From assembly GCF_014131695.1 (NCBI RefSeq), contig NZ_CP036346.1, forward strand, positions 1,116,001-1,180,000: a DNA stretch of 64,000 nucleotides, written 5' to 3'. Shown piece after piece: positions 29,820-38,632 of this stretch. The notes under the pieces are model-generated. The model worked only from the letters and a program-made list of their open reading frames with translations, did not search any database and was not told the origin of the DNA. Position numbers and translations under genes: made by a program. The stretch comes from Thomasclavelia ramosa DSM 1402 (lineage in GTDB: Bacteria > Bacillota_I > Bacilli_A > Erysipelotrichales > Coprobacillaceae). The stretch's first letter is position 1. The number at the start of each line of letters is the position of its first letter.

Positions 29820-31961
29820 ATGAACGAAGAAATTATTGCAATAGCATCAAAAGAATTAGAAATAACTAAAAAACAAATCAATGCTGTTTTATCATTATTA
29901 GAACAGGGAAATACTGTGCCTTTTATTGCTCGTTATCGTAAAGAAGCAACAGGAGGGTTAGATGAAGATCAAATCAGAAATATTGATAAATATTATCAAT
30001 ATCAAGTTAGTTTATTAAAACGAAAAGAAGATGTAATTCGTTTAATTGAAGAAAAAGGGATGTTAACAGATCAACTAAGGGCTGATATTTTAAAAGCAAC
30101 AAAGTTAAATGAAGTAGAAGACCTTTATCGTCCTTATAAAGAAAAAAGAAAAACAAAGGCTACTGAGGCTAAAGCTAAAGGTTTAGAACCATTAAGTAAG
30201 TGGATTTTATCACTGCCAAGGGGAGAACTTAAAGAAGAAGCAAAAAAATATTTAAATGATAAAGTTGAGACTGTAGAAGAAGCAATTCAGGGAGCTTTAG
30301 ATATTATTGCAGAAGTAATTAGTGATGATATTAAATATCGTAAATTTGTTAAAGATATAATATATAAATCTGGTACGATTGAAACAAAAGTAAAAAAGAA
30401 GAATCCTGATGAAAATAAAGTATATGAAATGTACTATGATTATCACGAACGAGTTAATCGAATTGTATCACACCGTATTTTAGCGATTAATCGTGCCGAA
30501 AATGAAAAAGTTATTACTGTTAATATTGTTTTAGATAAAGAATTTTTAATTCAATATATTAATCGTGGAGTGACTAGAAATCGTAATAGCAGTGTTAATG
30601 AATATTTATTGAAAGCTGTAGAAGACAGTTTAAATCGTTTATTATTGCCATCGATTGAACGCGAAGTGCGCAATGAATTAACTGAAAAAGCCAGCGAGCA
30701 GGCCTTAAAAGTATTTTCAATCAATTTAGAAAAGTTATTAATGCAGGCACCTTTAAAAGATAAAATGGTTTTGGGTCTGGATCCTGCTTATCGGACAGGA
30801 TGTAAATTAGCTGTTGTTGATCAGACCGGAAAAGTATTGAAGATTGATAAAGTATTTATTACTATTCCAAAAGATAATTATGATAAAGAAAAAAGAATTT
30901 TATTAAATTTGATTAAAAAATATAAAATTGAAATTATTGCGATTGGTAATGGTACTGCAAGTCGTGAAAGTGAAGCTTTTATTTCTCAATTAATCAAAGA
31001 TAATAATTTAGATGTTGATTATGCAATTATTTCTGAAGCTGGAGCATCAGTATATTCAGCAAGTAAATTAGCTAAAGAGGAGTTTCCAGATTATCAGGTA
31101 GAAGAAAGATCAGCGGTTTCAATTGCACGACGTCTTCAAGATCCATTAGCAGAATTAGTAAAGATTGAGCCAAAAGCAATTAGTGTCGGACAATATCAAC
31201 ATGATATTGCTCAAAAACAATTAGAAGAACAATTAGATTTTGTTGTTGAAAAAGCGGTAAATAATGTTGGAGTTGATATCAATACTGCTTCAGTATCATT
31301 ATTACAATATGTTGCTGGGTTAAATAGCGGAGTGGCCAAAAATATTATTAAATATCGTGATGAAAATGGTAAATTTACAAATCGTAAAGAAATTATGAAT
31401 GTTAGTAAATTAGGTGCAAAAACATATCAGCAGGCAATCGGATTTTTGCGAATTCCTGGAGCTAATGATCCATTTGATGCAACAGCAATTCATCCGGAAA
31501 ACTATCAACAAGCAAAAAAATTACTTAAATTAATAGATGCTGATGCTAGTTTATTAGGAACAAATGAAATTGCTGATAAATTATCAAATATTAACAAAGA
31601 GGAAGTAATGAATGAACTAAATATCGACAATTATACGTTAGATGATATTATTGATAGTTTTATAAAGCCAAATCGCTCACCCCGTGATGCATATGCAACA
31701 CCATTATTAAAGAAAGATATTTTAAAAATTGAAGATTTAAAACCCGGTATGCAACTAGAAGGAACAGTTAGGAATGTTGTTGATTTTGGAGCTTTTGTCG
31801 ATATTGGGTTAAAAAATGATGGATTAGTCCATATTTCGAAGATTTCTCATGAAAGAATTAAGCATCCTTTGGATAAACTAAGTATAGGTGATATTGTTGA
31901 AGTCTATGTCATTGATGTAGATGTCAACAAACATCGTGTTGGATTAAGTATGATTAAATAA
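29820..31961 (+). CDS. tex: Tex-family RNA-binding transcription accessory protein
   Basis: 713 residues, standard size. N-terminal helical block with ILEQGNTVPFIARYRKEATGG-type sequence (here LLEQGNTVPFIARYRKEATG), YqgF-like central domain with LGLDPAYRTGCKLAVVDQTG, helix-hairpin-helix NVGVDINTAS and VAGLNSGVAKNII, and a C-terminal S1 domain (about 640-713, GMQLEGTVRNVVDFGAFVDI). The Bacillus relative is YdcI. AAGGAG precedes the ATG. The next gene follows after 11 bases and is likely co-transcribed. Confidence 0.95.
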   Translation: MNEEIIAIASKELEITKKQINAVLSLLEQGNTVPFIARYRKEATGGLDEDQIRNIDKYYQYQVSLLKRKEDVIRLIEEKGMLTDQLRADILKATKLNEVEDLYRPYKEKRKTKATEAKAKGLEPLSKWILSLPRGELKEEAKKYLNDKVETVEEAIQGALDIIAEVISDDIKYRKFVKDIIYKSGTIETKVKKKNPDENKVYEMYYDYHERVNRIVSHRILAINRAENEKVITVNIVLDKEFLIQYINRGVTRNRNSSVNEYLLKAVEDSLNRLLLPSIEREVRNELTEKASEQALKVFSINLEKLLMQAPLKDKMVLGLDPAYRTGCKLAVVDQTGKVLKIDKVFITIPKDNYDKEKRILLNLIKKYKIEIIAIGNGTASRESEAFISQLIKDNNLDVDYAIISEAGASVYSASKLAKEEFPDYQVEERSAVSIARRLQDPLAELVKIEPKAISVGQYQHDIAQKQLEEQLDFVVEKAVNNVGVDINTASVSLLQYVAGLNSGVAKNIIKYRDENGKFTNRKEIMNVSKLGAKTYQQAIGFLRIPGANDPFDATAIHPENYQQAKKLLKLIDADASLLGTNEIADKLSNINKEEVMNELNIDNYTLDDIIDSFIKPNRSPRDAYATPLLKKDILKIEDLKPGMQLEGTVRNVVDFGAFVDIGLKNDGLVHISKISHERIKHPLDKLSIGDIVEVYVIDVDVNKHRVGLSMIK

Positions 31962-31972
31962 AGGATGAGTTG

Positions 31973-32716
31973 ATGAAAAAGTTTCTAGTTGGAATAGTTA
32001 TTATAATAATTGCCAGTATTGGCTTTAATTTAAAACCTGATAAAAGAGATCAAGCTGTTGTGGTTCAAGAAGAGCCTGTAGTTAAAAAAGAAGAAGTTAT
32101 TACTTATAAAGAACTATTAGAATATCTTGATATTTTTAAAACAGGAGATATTATTAATATTGAAAATACTAATTATTTAAGTTCATATGCTATTCCAGGA
32201 AGATGGAAACATACTATTTTCTATCTAGGAACATATCAGCAGTTTAGTCAGGTTTTTACACCTGAAGATAAATATTATGAGGAAATTAATAAACATTATA
32301 AGAATCAAGATGAGGTTTTAGTACTCGACAGTAATTCTACGGGTGTTAAAATACGGACATTTGATCAAATGGCTAATCTTAAAGAAGAATCGTATTTAAA
32401 AGCACTTTCCGGCTATCGTTTTAATGAGGATGATAATTTTATTAAGACATATTTAAGTCGGGCGTTAGATTATTTGGGAACACCGTATGATTACAGCATG
32501 ACAACTTATGATGATAAAGCTTTATATTGTAGTGAATTAGTTTATTATGCACTACTAGCTAATAATATAGAAGTGACTAAAACGAGCAGTATTGTCGAAC
32601 ATGTTGTAATTACCCCAACAGATTTAAGTGATTTTTTAGAAACATTAGAAGATATTGACCATGTATATTTGCTTGAAAAAGAAGATAATTGGATAAATGA
32701 TGCGATAAATGACTAG
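31973..32716 (+). CDS. YiiX/YebB-like NlpC/P60-fold hydrolase, membrane-anchored
   Basis: 247 residues. An uncleaved signal anchor or signal peptide at 1-19 (FLVGIVIIIIASIGF) puts the rest outside the cell. The order of catalytic residues is that of the permuted papain-like group: His first, in PGRWKHTIFYLG, then Cys, in ALYCSELVYYAL, with LGTPYDY just before it. Family members act on amide or ester bonds of cell-wall or lipid substrates; the exact reaction here is unknown. AAGGA before the ATG at 31973 (a TTG one codon earlier is possible). Follows tex closely. Confidence 0.75.
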   Translation: MKKFLVGIVIIIIASIGFNLKPDKRDQAVVVQEEPVVKKEEVITYKELLEYLDIFKTGDIINIENTNYLSSYAIPGRWKHTIFYLGTYQQFSQVFTPEDKYYEEINKHYKNQDEVLVLDSNSTGVKIRTFDQMANLKEESYLKALSGYRFNEDDNFIKTYLSRALDYLGTPYDYSMTTYDDKALYCSELVYYALLANNIEVTKTSSIVEHVVITPTDLSDFLETLEDIDHVYLLEKEDNWINDAIND

Positions 32717-32733
32717 TTTTTGCTTTATTTTAC

Positions 32734-32762
32734 TTGTATTCCTACTTTAATACTAGTATTAT
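32734..32762 (+). promoter_or_regulatory. Promoter of the Rrf2 gene with an overlapping palindrome
   Basis: TTGTAT (32734-32739), 17 bases, TATTAT (32757-32762). TAATACTAGTATTA (32748-32761) is a perfect 14-base palindrome covering the -10, a likely site for autoregulation by the Rrf2 protein. Confidence 0.6.
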
Positions 32763-32780
32763 ATAAACGAGGTGAACATC

Positions 32781-33215
32781 ATGAAAATTTCAACCAAAGG
32801 GCGTTATGCAATTAGAGTTATCCTTGATATTGCGATGCACGATGATGGTAAATATATTCCACTGAAAGATATTGCTAAAAGACAAGATCTGACGGTTAAG
32901 TATTTAGAACAAATAATTTCATTACTAAATAAAGCGGGCTATTTACAAAGTCTTCGTGGTAATGCTGGAGGTTATCGCTTATCAAAAAAACCTGAAGAAT
33001 GTATAATTGGTGATATTCTAAGAATTACAGAAGGTGATTTAGCTCCAATTCCCTGCTTGAAAGATGAAATTAATAATTGCAGTCGTGCCAATGAATGTAT
33101 TACATTACCGTTTTGGCAAGGATTAGATAAAGTGATTAAAGACTATGTTGAAAGTGTAACTATTCAAGATTTAATCGATCATGCAAATATGCAAGTGAAT
33201 AATTATTCAATATAA
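32781..33215 (+). CDS. Rrf2-family regulator, CymR/IscR-like
   Basis: 144 residues from the ATG at 32781, which GAGGTGA (32769-32775) serves better than the GTG at 32772. Winged helix with STKGRYAIRVILDIA, DLTVKYLEQIISLLNKAGYL, and RGNAGGYRLSK. Three Cys (92, 100, 106) in PCLKDEINNCSRANEC could bind an Fe-S cluster as in IscR-like members. The gene directly downstream is cysK behind a strong promoter, the setting of CymR-type regulators that sense cysteine supply. The acting signal (Fe-S, CysK contact, or both) is not decided by sequence. Confidence 0.88.
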   Translation: MKISTKGRYAIRVILDIAMHDDGKYIPLKDIAKRQDLTVKYLEQIISLLNKAGYLQSLRGNAGGYRLSKKPEECIIGDILRITEGDLAPIPCLKDEINNCSRANECITLPFWQGLDKVIKDYVESVTIQDLIDHANMQVNNYSI

Positions 33216-33236
33216 AAAGCCGTAAGGCTTTTTTAT
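33216..33236 (+). terminator. Terminator of the Rrf2 gene
   Basis: AAAGCC, GTAA loop, GGCTTT then T-rich, so cysK depends on its own promoter. Confidence 0.85.
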
Positions 33237-33246
33237 TATATAACTA

Positions 33247-33275
33247 TTGACATAAATTTGCTCTCAAGGTATAAT
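33247..33275 (+). promoter_or_regulatory. Strong promoter of the cysK transcript
   Basis: Consensus TTGACA (33247-33252), 17 bases, consensus TATAAT (33270-33275). AATCCGATAGGAAA just downstream (about 33282-33295) has the imperfect symmetry of a repressor site. Confidence 0.85.
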
Positions 33276-33308
33276 CATATTAATCCGATAGGAAAAGAGG
33301 GAACTATA

Positions 33309-33350
33309 ATGAATGAGCTAATTTTTTATAAAAATAGAGGCTGTTGTTAA
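33309..33350 (+). CDS. Leader peptide ending in two cysteine codons (cysK leader)
   Basis: A 13-codon frame, MNELIFYKNRGCC, ending TGT TGT TAA. AGAGGG lies 7 bases before the ATG, a real ribosome site. It begins about 27 bases after the predicted transcription start, and its stop lies 40 bases before the cysK start. Tandem Cys codons right at the stop are the hallmark of a cysteine-sensing leader peptide. No terminator hairpin is evident between it and cysK, so control would be translational or through coupling. Not annotated by usual gene finders because of its size. Confidence 0.6.
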   Translation: MNELIFYKNRGCC

Positions 33351-33390
33351 TAATAGATTTGATTAGATAAAGAAAATGGAGGAAATAGTA

Positions 33391-34323
33391 ATGACTTATA
33401 ATAATCATATTAGTGAATTAGTAGGAAATACCCCAATTTTAAAATTAAACAATTATGTTACAAAAAATCAATTAAAAGCAAATATTTTTGCTAAACTAGA
33501 ATATTTTAATCCCGCAGGAAGTGTTAAGGATCGAATTGCTAAAGCCATGTTATTTAAAGCTAAAGAAGATGGAATTTTAAAACCGGATTCTGTAATCATT
33601 GAACCAACGAGCGGTAATACTGGAATTGGATTAGCTTCTCTAGGAACATCCTTAGGACACCAAGTAATTTTAACTATGCCAGAGACAATGTCGATTGAAC
33701 GGCGAAATTTATTAAAAGCCTATGGAGCTAAAGTAGTTTTAACTCCAGGAGGACTAGGCATGAAGGGAGCAATTGCCAAAGCAGAAGAATTGGCCAAAGA
33801 ATACAAAAATGCGTTTATTCCTAGTCAATTTGAAAATCAAGCAAATCCAAATGCACATTATCTAACAACAGGTCCTGAAATCTACCAGCAGCTAGAAGGT
33901 AAGATAGATATCTTTGTCGCTGGTGTTGGAACTGGAGGAACAATTAGTGGAATTGGAAAATATTTAAAAGAAAAAAATCCTAGTATTAAGGTTGTAGCAA
34001 TTGAACCTGCTGCCTCACCAGTTTTATCTAAAGGAACTCCAGGACCACATGCAATTCAAGGGATTGGTGCAGGTTTTGTTCCTAATACCTTAAATACTGA
34101 TATTTATGATGAAATTATTACAATTGAAAATGAAGCAGCCTTTGCTACTAGCCGTGCAATTGCTAGAGAAGAAGGAGTGTTAGTAGGTATTTCTTCTGGT
34201 GCAGCACTTTATGGAGCAACAGTATTAGCGAAAAGAATTGAAAATGCTGGCAAAAACATTGTTGTGTTGTTACCAGATACTGGTGAACGCTATTTATCAA
34301 CTGCATTAGTTGAACAAGATTAA
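33391..34323 (+). CDS. cysK: Cysteine synthase (O-acetylserine sulfhydrylase), copy 1
   Basis: 310 residues. PLP enzyme making cysteine from O-acetylserine and sulfide. PLP lysine K46 in NPAGSVKDR, substrate loop [13 protein letters not shown]-phosphate loop [10 protein letters not shown], and the C-terminal [12 protein letters not shown]. The ATG at 33376 overlaps the GGAGG and is rejected in favour of the ATG at 33391, 8 bases after it. Downstream of an Rrf2 regulator and the Cys leader peptide. About half identical by eye to the second copy at 35 kb. No serine acetyltransferase gene in the window. Confidence 0.96.
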   Translation: MTYNNHISELVGNTPILKLNNYVTKNQLKANIFAKLEYFNPAGSVKDRIAKAMLFKAKEDGILKPDSVIIEPTSGNTGIGLASLGTSLGHQVILTMPETMSIERRNLLKAYGAKVVLTPGGLGMKGAIAKAEELAKEYKNAFIPSQFENQANPNAHYLTTGPEIYQQLEGKIDIFVAGVGTGGTISGIGKYLKEKNPSIKVVAIEPAASPVLSKGTPGPHAIQGIGAGFVPNTLNTDIYDEIITIENEAAFATSRAIAREEGVLVGISSGAALYGATVLAKRIENAGKNIVVLLPDTGERYLSTALVEQD

Positions 34324-34330
34324 TAATATG

Positions 34331-34361
34331 GATACTGTCTTTAGGGACAGTATCTTTTTCT
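34331..34361 (+). terminator. Terminator of cysK
   Basis: GATACTGTC (34331-34339) pairs with GACAGTATC (34346-34354), followed by TTTTTC. Confidence 0.9.
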
Positions 34362-34936
34362 AACTACAAAAATAATTTTTAATTATAATTATATTTTAAA
34401 AGTCTATCATAAAAATATGAGTGTTTGTTATGCAACTAGGATAAACAACTAATAATTTAAAGTTTAATAATGAGATTCACTATTTAAAAATATAAATAGA
34501 CGGGAAGAAGAGCAGAGAAAGATGATTAGTTGTAATGAGGTGATTGTAGTCAATATCAATATTAGCCAAAAAGATTGTCCAAAATATCTTTAAATTATGG
34601 ACAATCTTTTTTTTGTTATAGTATACAAAAAAGTACTTGGAATATTTGTAATTGATATCTTAATAAACAGAAATTATATCATTGAGGTGATATGATAAGT
34701 TGTCTTGTATGGACGAGCTTAAACAAAAAAGTTCAGTTAAAATCCTGTTGATTTGAAAAAGTAATTAGTACAGTTAAAAAGAATAAATCAAAATTAAAGT
34801 TATAGAGGATAATGTATTGGTTATTATAATAATAAGATATCATTCTACATTCTCACTGGACATTTAGGAAAATAAAAAACATAGTCTGAAGAGCATTGTG
34901 TAAAATACTTTTAATGCTACTCAATTGCTATGCCTT
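34362..34936. other. Intergenic region with an orphan terminator hairpin
   Basis: No clear gene in 575 bases. A very stable hairpin (AAAAAGATTGTCC at 34568-34580 with GGACAATCTTTTT at 34599-34611) has T runs on both sides, so something is terminated here. A 23-codon frame (34522-34593, MISCNEVIVVNINISQKDC) ends inside it but has a weak ribosome site. At 34683-34760 GAGGTGAT precedes short frames with no family resemblance. On the minus strand, nested dyads (GCATAG/CTATG and AGCATT/AATGCT, about 34879-34932) followed by TTTTTT probably terminate the second cysK. Confidence 0.5.
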
Positions 34937-35851
34937 TTATTCAAATAATGTTGTTGATAAGTAACGTTCTCCAGTATCTGGCAGTAGAACAACGATGTTT
35001 TTATTTTTATCTGTTATTTTAGTTGCTCCATGCAGGGCAGCTCCAGCAGTTATTCCAACTAGTAGGCCTTCTTTTTTTGCTAATATTCGTGCAGCCTCAT
35101 AAGCATCATCCGTAGAAACTGTTATCACTTCGTCGACTAGATCCAAATCGAGAATTTTAGGAATAAAATTTGCTCCAATTCCTTGCAAATCATGCGCTCC
35201 AGCTTTTCCTTTAGTGATTAATGGAGAATCTTTTGGTTCGATTCCAATAATTTTAATATCAGGATATTTCTTTTTTAATATCCGAGCAATTCCTGTAATT
35301 GTCCCTCCAGTACCAATTCCGGCAACAAAATAGTCAATATTATCATCAAAATCATCAATAATTTCTAATGCCGTTGTTTCTTCATGGGCTAAGGGATTAC
35401 TTGGATTAACAAATTGACCTGGAATATAGCTATTTTCAATCTTATTAGCAAGTTCGTTAGCTTTATCGACTGATCCTTGCATTCCTTTTTCTCCAGCCGT
35501 TAATACGATTTTAGCTCCGTAAGCTTTTAATAATTTTTGACGTTCTAATGACATAGTTTCAGGCATCGTCAAAATTAATTCATTACCATAGATAGCACAC
35601 GCAATTGCTAGACCAATGCCAGTATTACCACTAGTAGGTTCAATAATCGTAGTTTTTTTATTGATTAGTTGATCCTCATAAGCCTGTTCAATTAATTTAA
35701 GACCAACACGATCTTTAACACTGCCACCAGGATTAAAGAATTCTACTTTGGCAAATATTTTGTTGTTTACTTCACATGCTTTTTTAAAGCGGTCAATTTG
35801 AATTAATGGAGTTTTTCCAATTGTATCCAAAACACTTTTTTTAATAGTCAT
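34937..35851 (-). CDS. Cysteine synthase family protein, copy 2
   Basis: 304 residues. Same PLP enzyme family as the copy at 33.4 kb: K46 in [29 protein letters not shown], and [12 protein letters not shown]. It could be a second O-acetylserine sulfhydrylase or act on a related substrate such as O-phosphoserine or cystathionine; the substrate loops are CysK-like. Transcribed away from a MocR-type regulator that probably controls it, unlike copy 1, which sits under Rrf2. Confidence 0.9.
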   Translation of the reverse strand: MTIKKSVLDTIGKTPLIQIDRFKKACEVNNKIFAKVEFFNPGGSVKDRVGLKLIEQAYEDQLINKKTTIIEPTSGNTGIGLAIACAIYGNELILTMPETMSLERQKLLKAYGAKIVLTAGEKGMQGSVDKANELANKIENSYIPGQFVNPSNPLAHEETTALEIIDDFDDNIDYFVAGIGTGGTITGIARILKKKYPDIKIIGIEPKDSPLITKGKAGAHDLQGIGANFIPKILDLDLVDEVITVSTDDAYEAARILAKKEGLLVGITAGAALHGATKITDKNKNIVVLLPDTGERYLSTTLFE

Positions 35852-35876
35852 ATTAAATTCACATCCTTTTTCTTTT

Positions 35877-35906
35877 TATATCACATATTGAAGTGTAAGT
35901 GATATA
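35877..35906. promoter_or_regulatory. Candidate MocR operator between cysK copy 2 and its regulator
   Basis: TATATCAC (35877-35884) and GTGATATA (35899-35906) form a perfect 8-base dyad with a 14-base spacer. The spacer contains AAGTGT, and AAGTGA follows it, giving a short direct repeat too. MocR proteins often bind paired or repeated half-sites in such divergent gaps. Confidence 0.5.
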
Positions 35907-35926
35907 AAAATTATAATTTTATTTAG

Positions 35927-35955
35927 TTGTCTTTATTAAAATAGTAATTTATAAT
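35927..35955 (+). promoter_or_regulatory. Promoter of the MocR regulator
   Basis: TTGTCT (35927-35932), 17 bases, TATAAT (35950-35955), then AGGGGA before the start. Confidence 0.75.
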
Positions 35956-35975
35956 ACTTTTAAAGGGGACTGTTT

Positions 35976-37295
35976 ATGAAGGATTATAAATATTTAGAAG
36001 TTTATCAAACTATTGTTGATGATATTGAAAATGGTTATTTAAAATATAATGATAAAATACCATCAATTCGTAAAATGGCAAAACAATTAGATGTAAGCAG
36101 AACTACGGTTGAAAGTGCATATTTACAATTATTAGTCGAGGGTTATATTTACGCAAAAGAAAAAGTAGGATATTATGTGGATGTGCAATTTAGTAATCAA
36201 ATTAAAAATAAAAAGAATCCAAAAGTAATTACAAAAATTGATAGTCACCATTATCGATATGATTTTAGTGGACGTCTTGTTGATGTGGAAAGCTTTAATT
36301 TAGATACTTGGAAAAAGTATATTAAAAAAGCATTAAATCAAAGTGAAGATTTAATGAGTTATGGAGAACCATTAGGGGAAATGCCTTTAAGAGTAGCTTT
36401 GCAGGAATATAGCCATGAATACCGTGGAGTTCGGCATCCTGTAAATAATTATATTATTGGTGCGGGATTTCAAATTCTTCTTTATCATGTTTGTAGTCTT
36501 TTTGGTAAAGATAATATAGTCGGAATTGAGGAAGGAGGATTCAAACAGGCAGAGGCCGTTTTTCATGATTGTCATATGCAGGTAGTTAAGTTACCGGTTG
36601 ATGAAGAAGGCATTACTTTAGAGGGATTAAGACAAGCTAATTTAAAATTATTATATTTAAATAGTTCTTCTGGAGGGTATCATGGTCATCCTATCAAACA
36701 ACAGCGTCGTTTAGAAATCATTGAATATGCGAGAGCTAATCAAGTCTATATTATTGAAGATGATCATAATGGAGAATTGAAATTTAACACTAAACCAATC
36801 GATGCAATGTCAAAACTAGACAATGACCACATTATTTACATTGGTTCATTTTCAAAATTATTACTACCTTCAATAAGAATTAGTTATATGGCATTACCAA
36901 ACCAATTAGTTCAGTTATTTTATGAAAAGTCTCGAGATTATCATCAGACTGCATCAAAATTAGAACAGCTGGCTTTAGCTATGTATGTTGAAGATGGACA
37001 GTTAGCACGACATTTAAAGCGATTAAGAAAACATTACCGCAATAAAAGTACTCATTTGTTACAAAAGCTTCGAACTACTTTTCCTCAACATAAATTCGAA
37101 TTATATGAAACCTCATTAAAAATCACAATGGCAATTAAGGCTGATTTGGTTGATCAATATATTGCTTTAGCAAAACAAAATGATATTTTAGTTAATAAAA
37201 ATAGTAATAATCAGATTACTTTATCTTTTTCAGGAATCTTAGATCAAGATATTGATGAAGCAGTTGATAGATTAAAAGAAATTTGGATAAATTAA
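35976..37295 (+). CDS. MocR-family (GntR-aminotransferase fusion) transcription regulator
   Basis: 439 residues. GntR winged helix at 1-70 (IPSIRKMAKQLDVSRTTVESA, then YLQLLVEGYIYAKEKVGYYV) fused to a fold-type I aminotransferase-like domain (about 100-439). The PLP lysine is K294 in IGSFSKLLLPSIRI, and the PLP contacts NSSSGGYHGHP and IIEDDHNGEL are present. MocR regulators bind an amino acid or related effector through PLP. Divergent orientation to a cysK paralogue suggests control by a sulfur amino acid or its precursor; this is inference. Confidence 0.93.
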   Translation: MKDYKYLEVYQTIVDDIENGYLKYNDKIPSIRKMAKQLDVSRTTVESAYLQLLVEGYIYAKEKVGYYVDVQFSNQIKNKKNPKVITKIDSHHYRYDFSGRLVDVESFNLDTWKKYIKKALNQSEDLMSYGEPLGEMPLRVALQEYSHEYRGVRHPVNNYIIGAGFQILLYHVCSLFGKDNIVGIEEGGFKQAEAVFHDCHMQVVKLPVDEEGITLEGLRQANLKLLYLNSSSGGYHGHPIKQQRRLEIIEYARANQVYIIEDDHNGELKFNTKPIDAMSKLDNDHIIYIGSFSKLLLPSIRISYMALPNQLVQLFYEKSRDYHQTASKLEQLALAMYVEDGQLARHLKRLRKHYRNKSTHLLQKLRTTFPQHKFELYETSLKITMAIKADLVDQYIALAKQNDILVNKNSNNQITLSFSGILDQDIDEAVDRLKEIWIN

Positions 37296-37320
37296 AAACA
37301 GTGCATTGCACTGTTTATTT
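37294..37320. terminator. Bidirectional terminator between the MocR gene and the phosphofructokinase gene
   Basis: AAACAGTGC (37296-37304) and GCACTGTTT (37308-37316) with flanking A and T tracts; overlaps the stop codon of the minus-strand gene. Confidence 0.8.
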
Positions 37321-38553
37321 ATTAAGATGTTTACAGCTGTAATAAGCAGGAATACCGTTTAAATAATTAATATGTACTTCACCTTGAATTAACGGATACA
37401 AGTAATCATATAATTCTTGGGTAATATCATTTCCAGCTTCATTAATCCAGGCAGTTGGAATTTTTTGTTCTAAGTTAGCTACTTTTCTTACATCAGTTGA
37501 AATATAATCAATTTCATAAGGGGTATTTGAAATTCGTTTAAATCCCATTACTTGGCCGGATTTTCCAGTTAACGCAGTTTCTATTGCTTTTTGTCCAACT
37601 ACAAATGACTCATTTAAATCTGTTTTACTCCCAATATGCATAGCACATCGTTGTAAGACGTTTAATTCAATACTTCTAACTTTACATTGAAATTCTTTGA
37701 AAACTAATGATTCTAGCATTTTTCCAGTTCCTGAATGAAGTACATGACCAAAAGCGTCTTTTTTAGCATATTTAGAATCATCATCGAGGAAGTGACCATC
37801 TTTATCTTTGATACCTTCGCTTACAGCAATTACAACACAGCGTTTACGTTTAAATACTTCTCGAATATCTTCTAAGAATTTTTCTTTATCAAAAACTACT
37901 TCAGGTAGATAAATTAAATCAGGGGCTTCATTATATTCATTACGAGCCAGTGCAGCAGCTGCTGTGAGCCATCCGGCATTTCTTCCCATAATTTCAATAA
38001 TTGTTACTGATTGCAGCTGATAGATTAAACTATCATGAACTACTTCTAAGATTGAAGAAGCTACATATTTGGCAGCTGAACCAAAGCCTGGGGTATGATC
38101 AGTACCCATTAAATCATTGTCAATTGTTTTAGGAATACCGATAAATTGAATTTCACTATTGATTGATTTTGCGTAATCATCTAGTTTCATGACAGTATCC
38201 ATTGAATCATTACCACCAATATAATAAAAATCAGTAATTTCTAATTCAGTTAAAATTTCAAATAATTTTACATATGTTTCTTGGTTGTCAATATGTGTTG
38301 GTAATTTAAAACGGCATGAACCAAGATACATAGCTGGTGTTTGTTTTAAAGCATTAATTTTTTCACCTGTATCAAATTCCTCAAGCAGGTCCATATAACG
38401 ACCTTCTAATAAACCTTTAATCCCGTTGATCATTCCATAAACATTTTCATATTCTTCGCTATGTTTAGCTTTATGAATGATTCCAGCAAGACTTGCATTA
38501 ATTGCGATTGTGGGTCCTCCAGATTGTCCAATAATACAATTTCTTTTTTTCAT
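37315..38553 (-). CDS. pfp: 6-phosphofructokinase, probably pyrophosphate-dependent
   Basis: 412 residues from the ATG at 38553 (AGGAG upstream); 19 further codons upstream are open but lack a start signal. Phosphorylates fructose-6-phosphate. QSGGPTIAINASLAG at the N-terminus, YIGGNDSMDT at 111-120, IPKTIDNDL at 140-148, and IEIMGRNAGWL. Asp116 and Lys142 stand where ATP enzymes have the two glycines (Gly104 and Gly124 of E. coli PfkA); that pair marks PPi users. Asn115 replaces the usual Asp of the GGD motif. Single-gene unit after a lipoprotein gene. Confidence 0.85.
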   Translation of the reverse strand: MKKRNCIIGQSGGPTIAINASLAGIIHKAKHSEEYENVYGMINGIKGLLEGRYMDLLEEFDTGEKINALKQTPAMYLGSCRFKLPTHIDNQETYVKLFEILTELEITDFYYIGGNDSMDTVMKLDDYAKSINSEIQFIGIPKTIDNDLMGTDHTPGFGSAAKYVASSILEVVHDSLIYQLQSVTIIEIMGRNAGWLTAAAALARNEYNEAPDLIYLPEVVFDKEKFLEDIREVFKRKRCVVIAVSEGIKDKDGHFLDDDSKYAKKDAFGHVLHSGTGKMLESLVFKEFQCKVRSIELNVLQRCAMHIGSKTDLNESFVVGQKAIETALTGKSGQVMGFKRISNTPYEIDYISTDVRKVANLEQKIPTAWINEAGNDITQELYDYLYPLIQGEVHINYLNGIPAYYSCKHLNK

Positions 38554-38594
38554 CTTATTCTCCTTTTTCCTGCCTAATTCTATCATTTTTAGAC

Positions 38595-38632
38595 AGTAAA
38601 AAAAAGACATATTAAGTGATTAACGTCTTTTT
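38595..38632 (-). terminator. Terminator of the lipoprotein gene
   Basis: AAAGAC (38603-38608) and GTCTTT (38625-38630) pair across 16 bases; the minus-strand continuation is a T run. The stem overlaps the lipoprotein's last codons. Confidence 0.6.

Noticed and set aside
33276-33390. T-box or S-box upstream of cysK
   Set aside because: No T-box AGGGTGG-type bulge, specifier stem or terminator is present; the leader is only about 110 bases.
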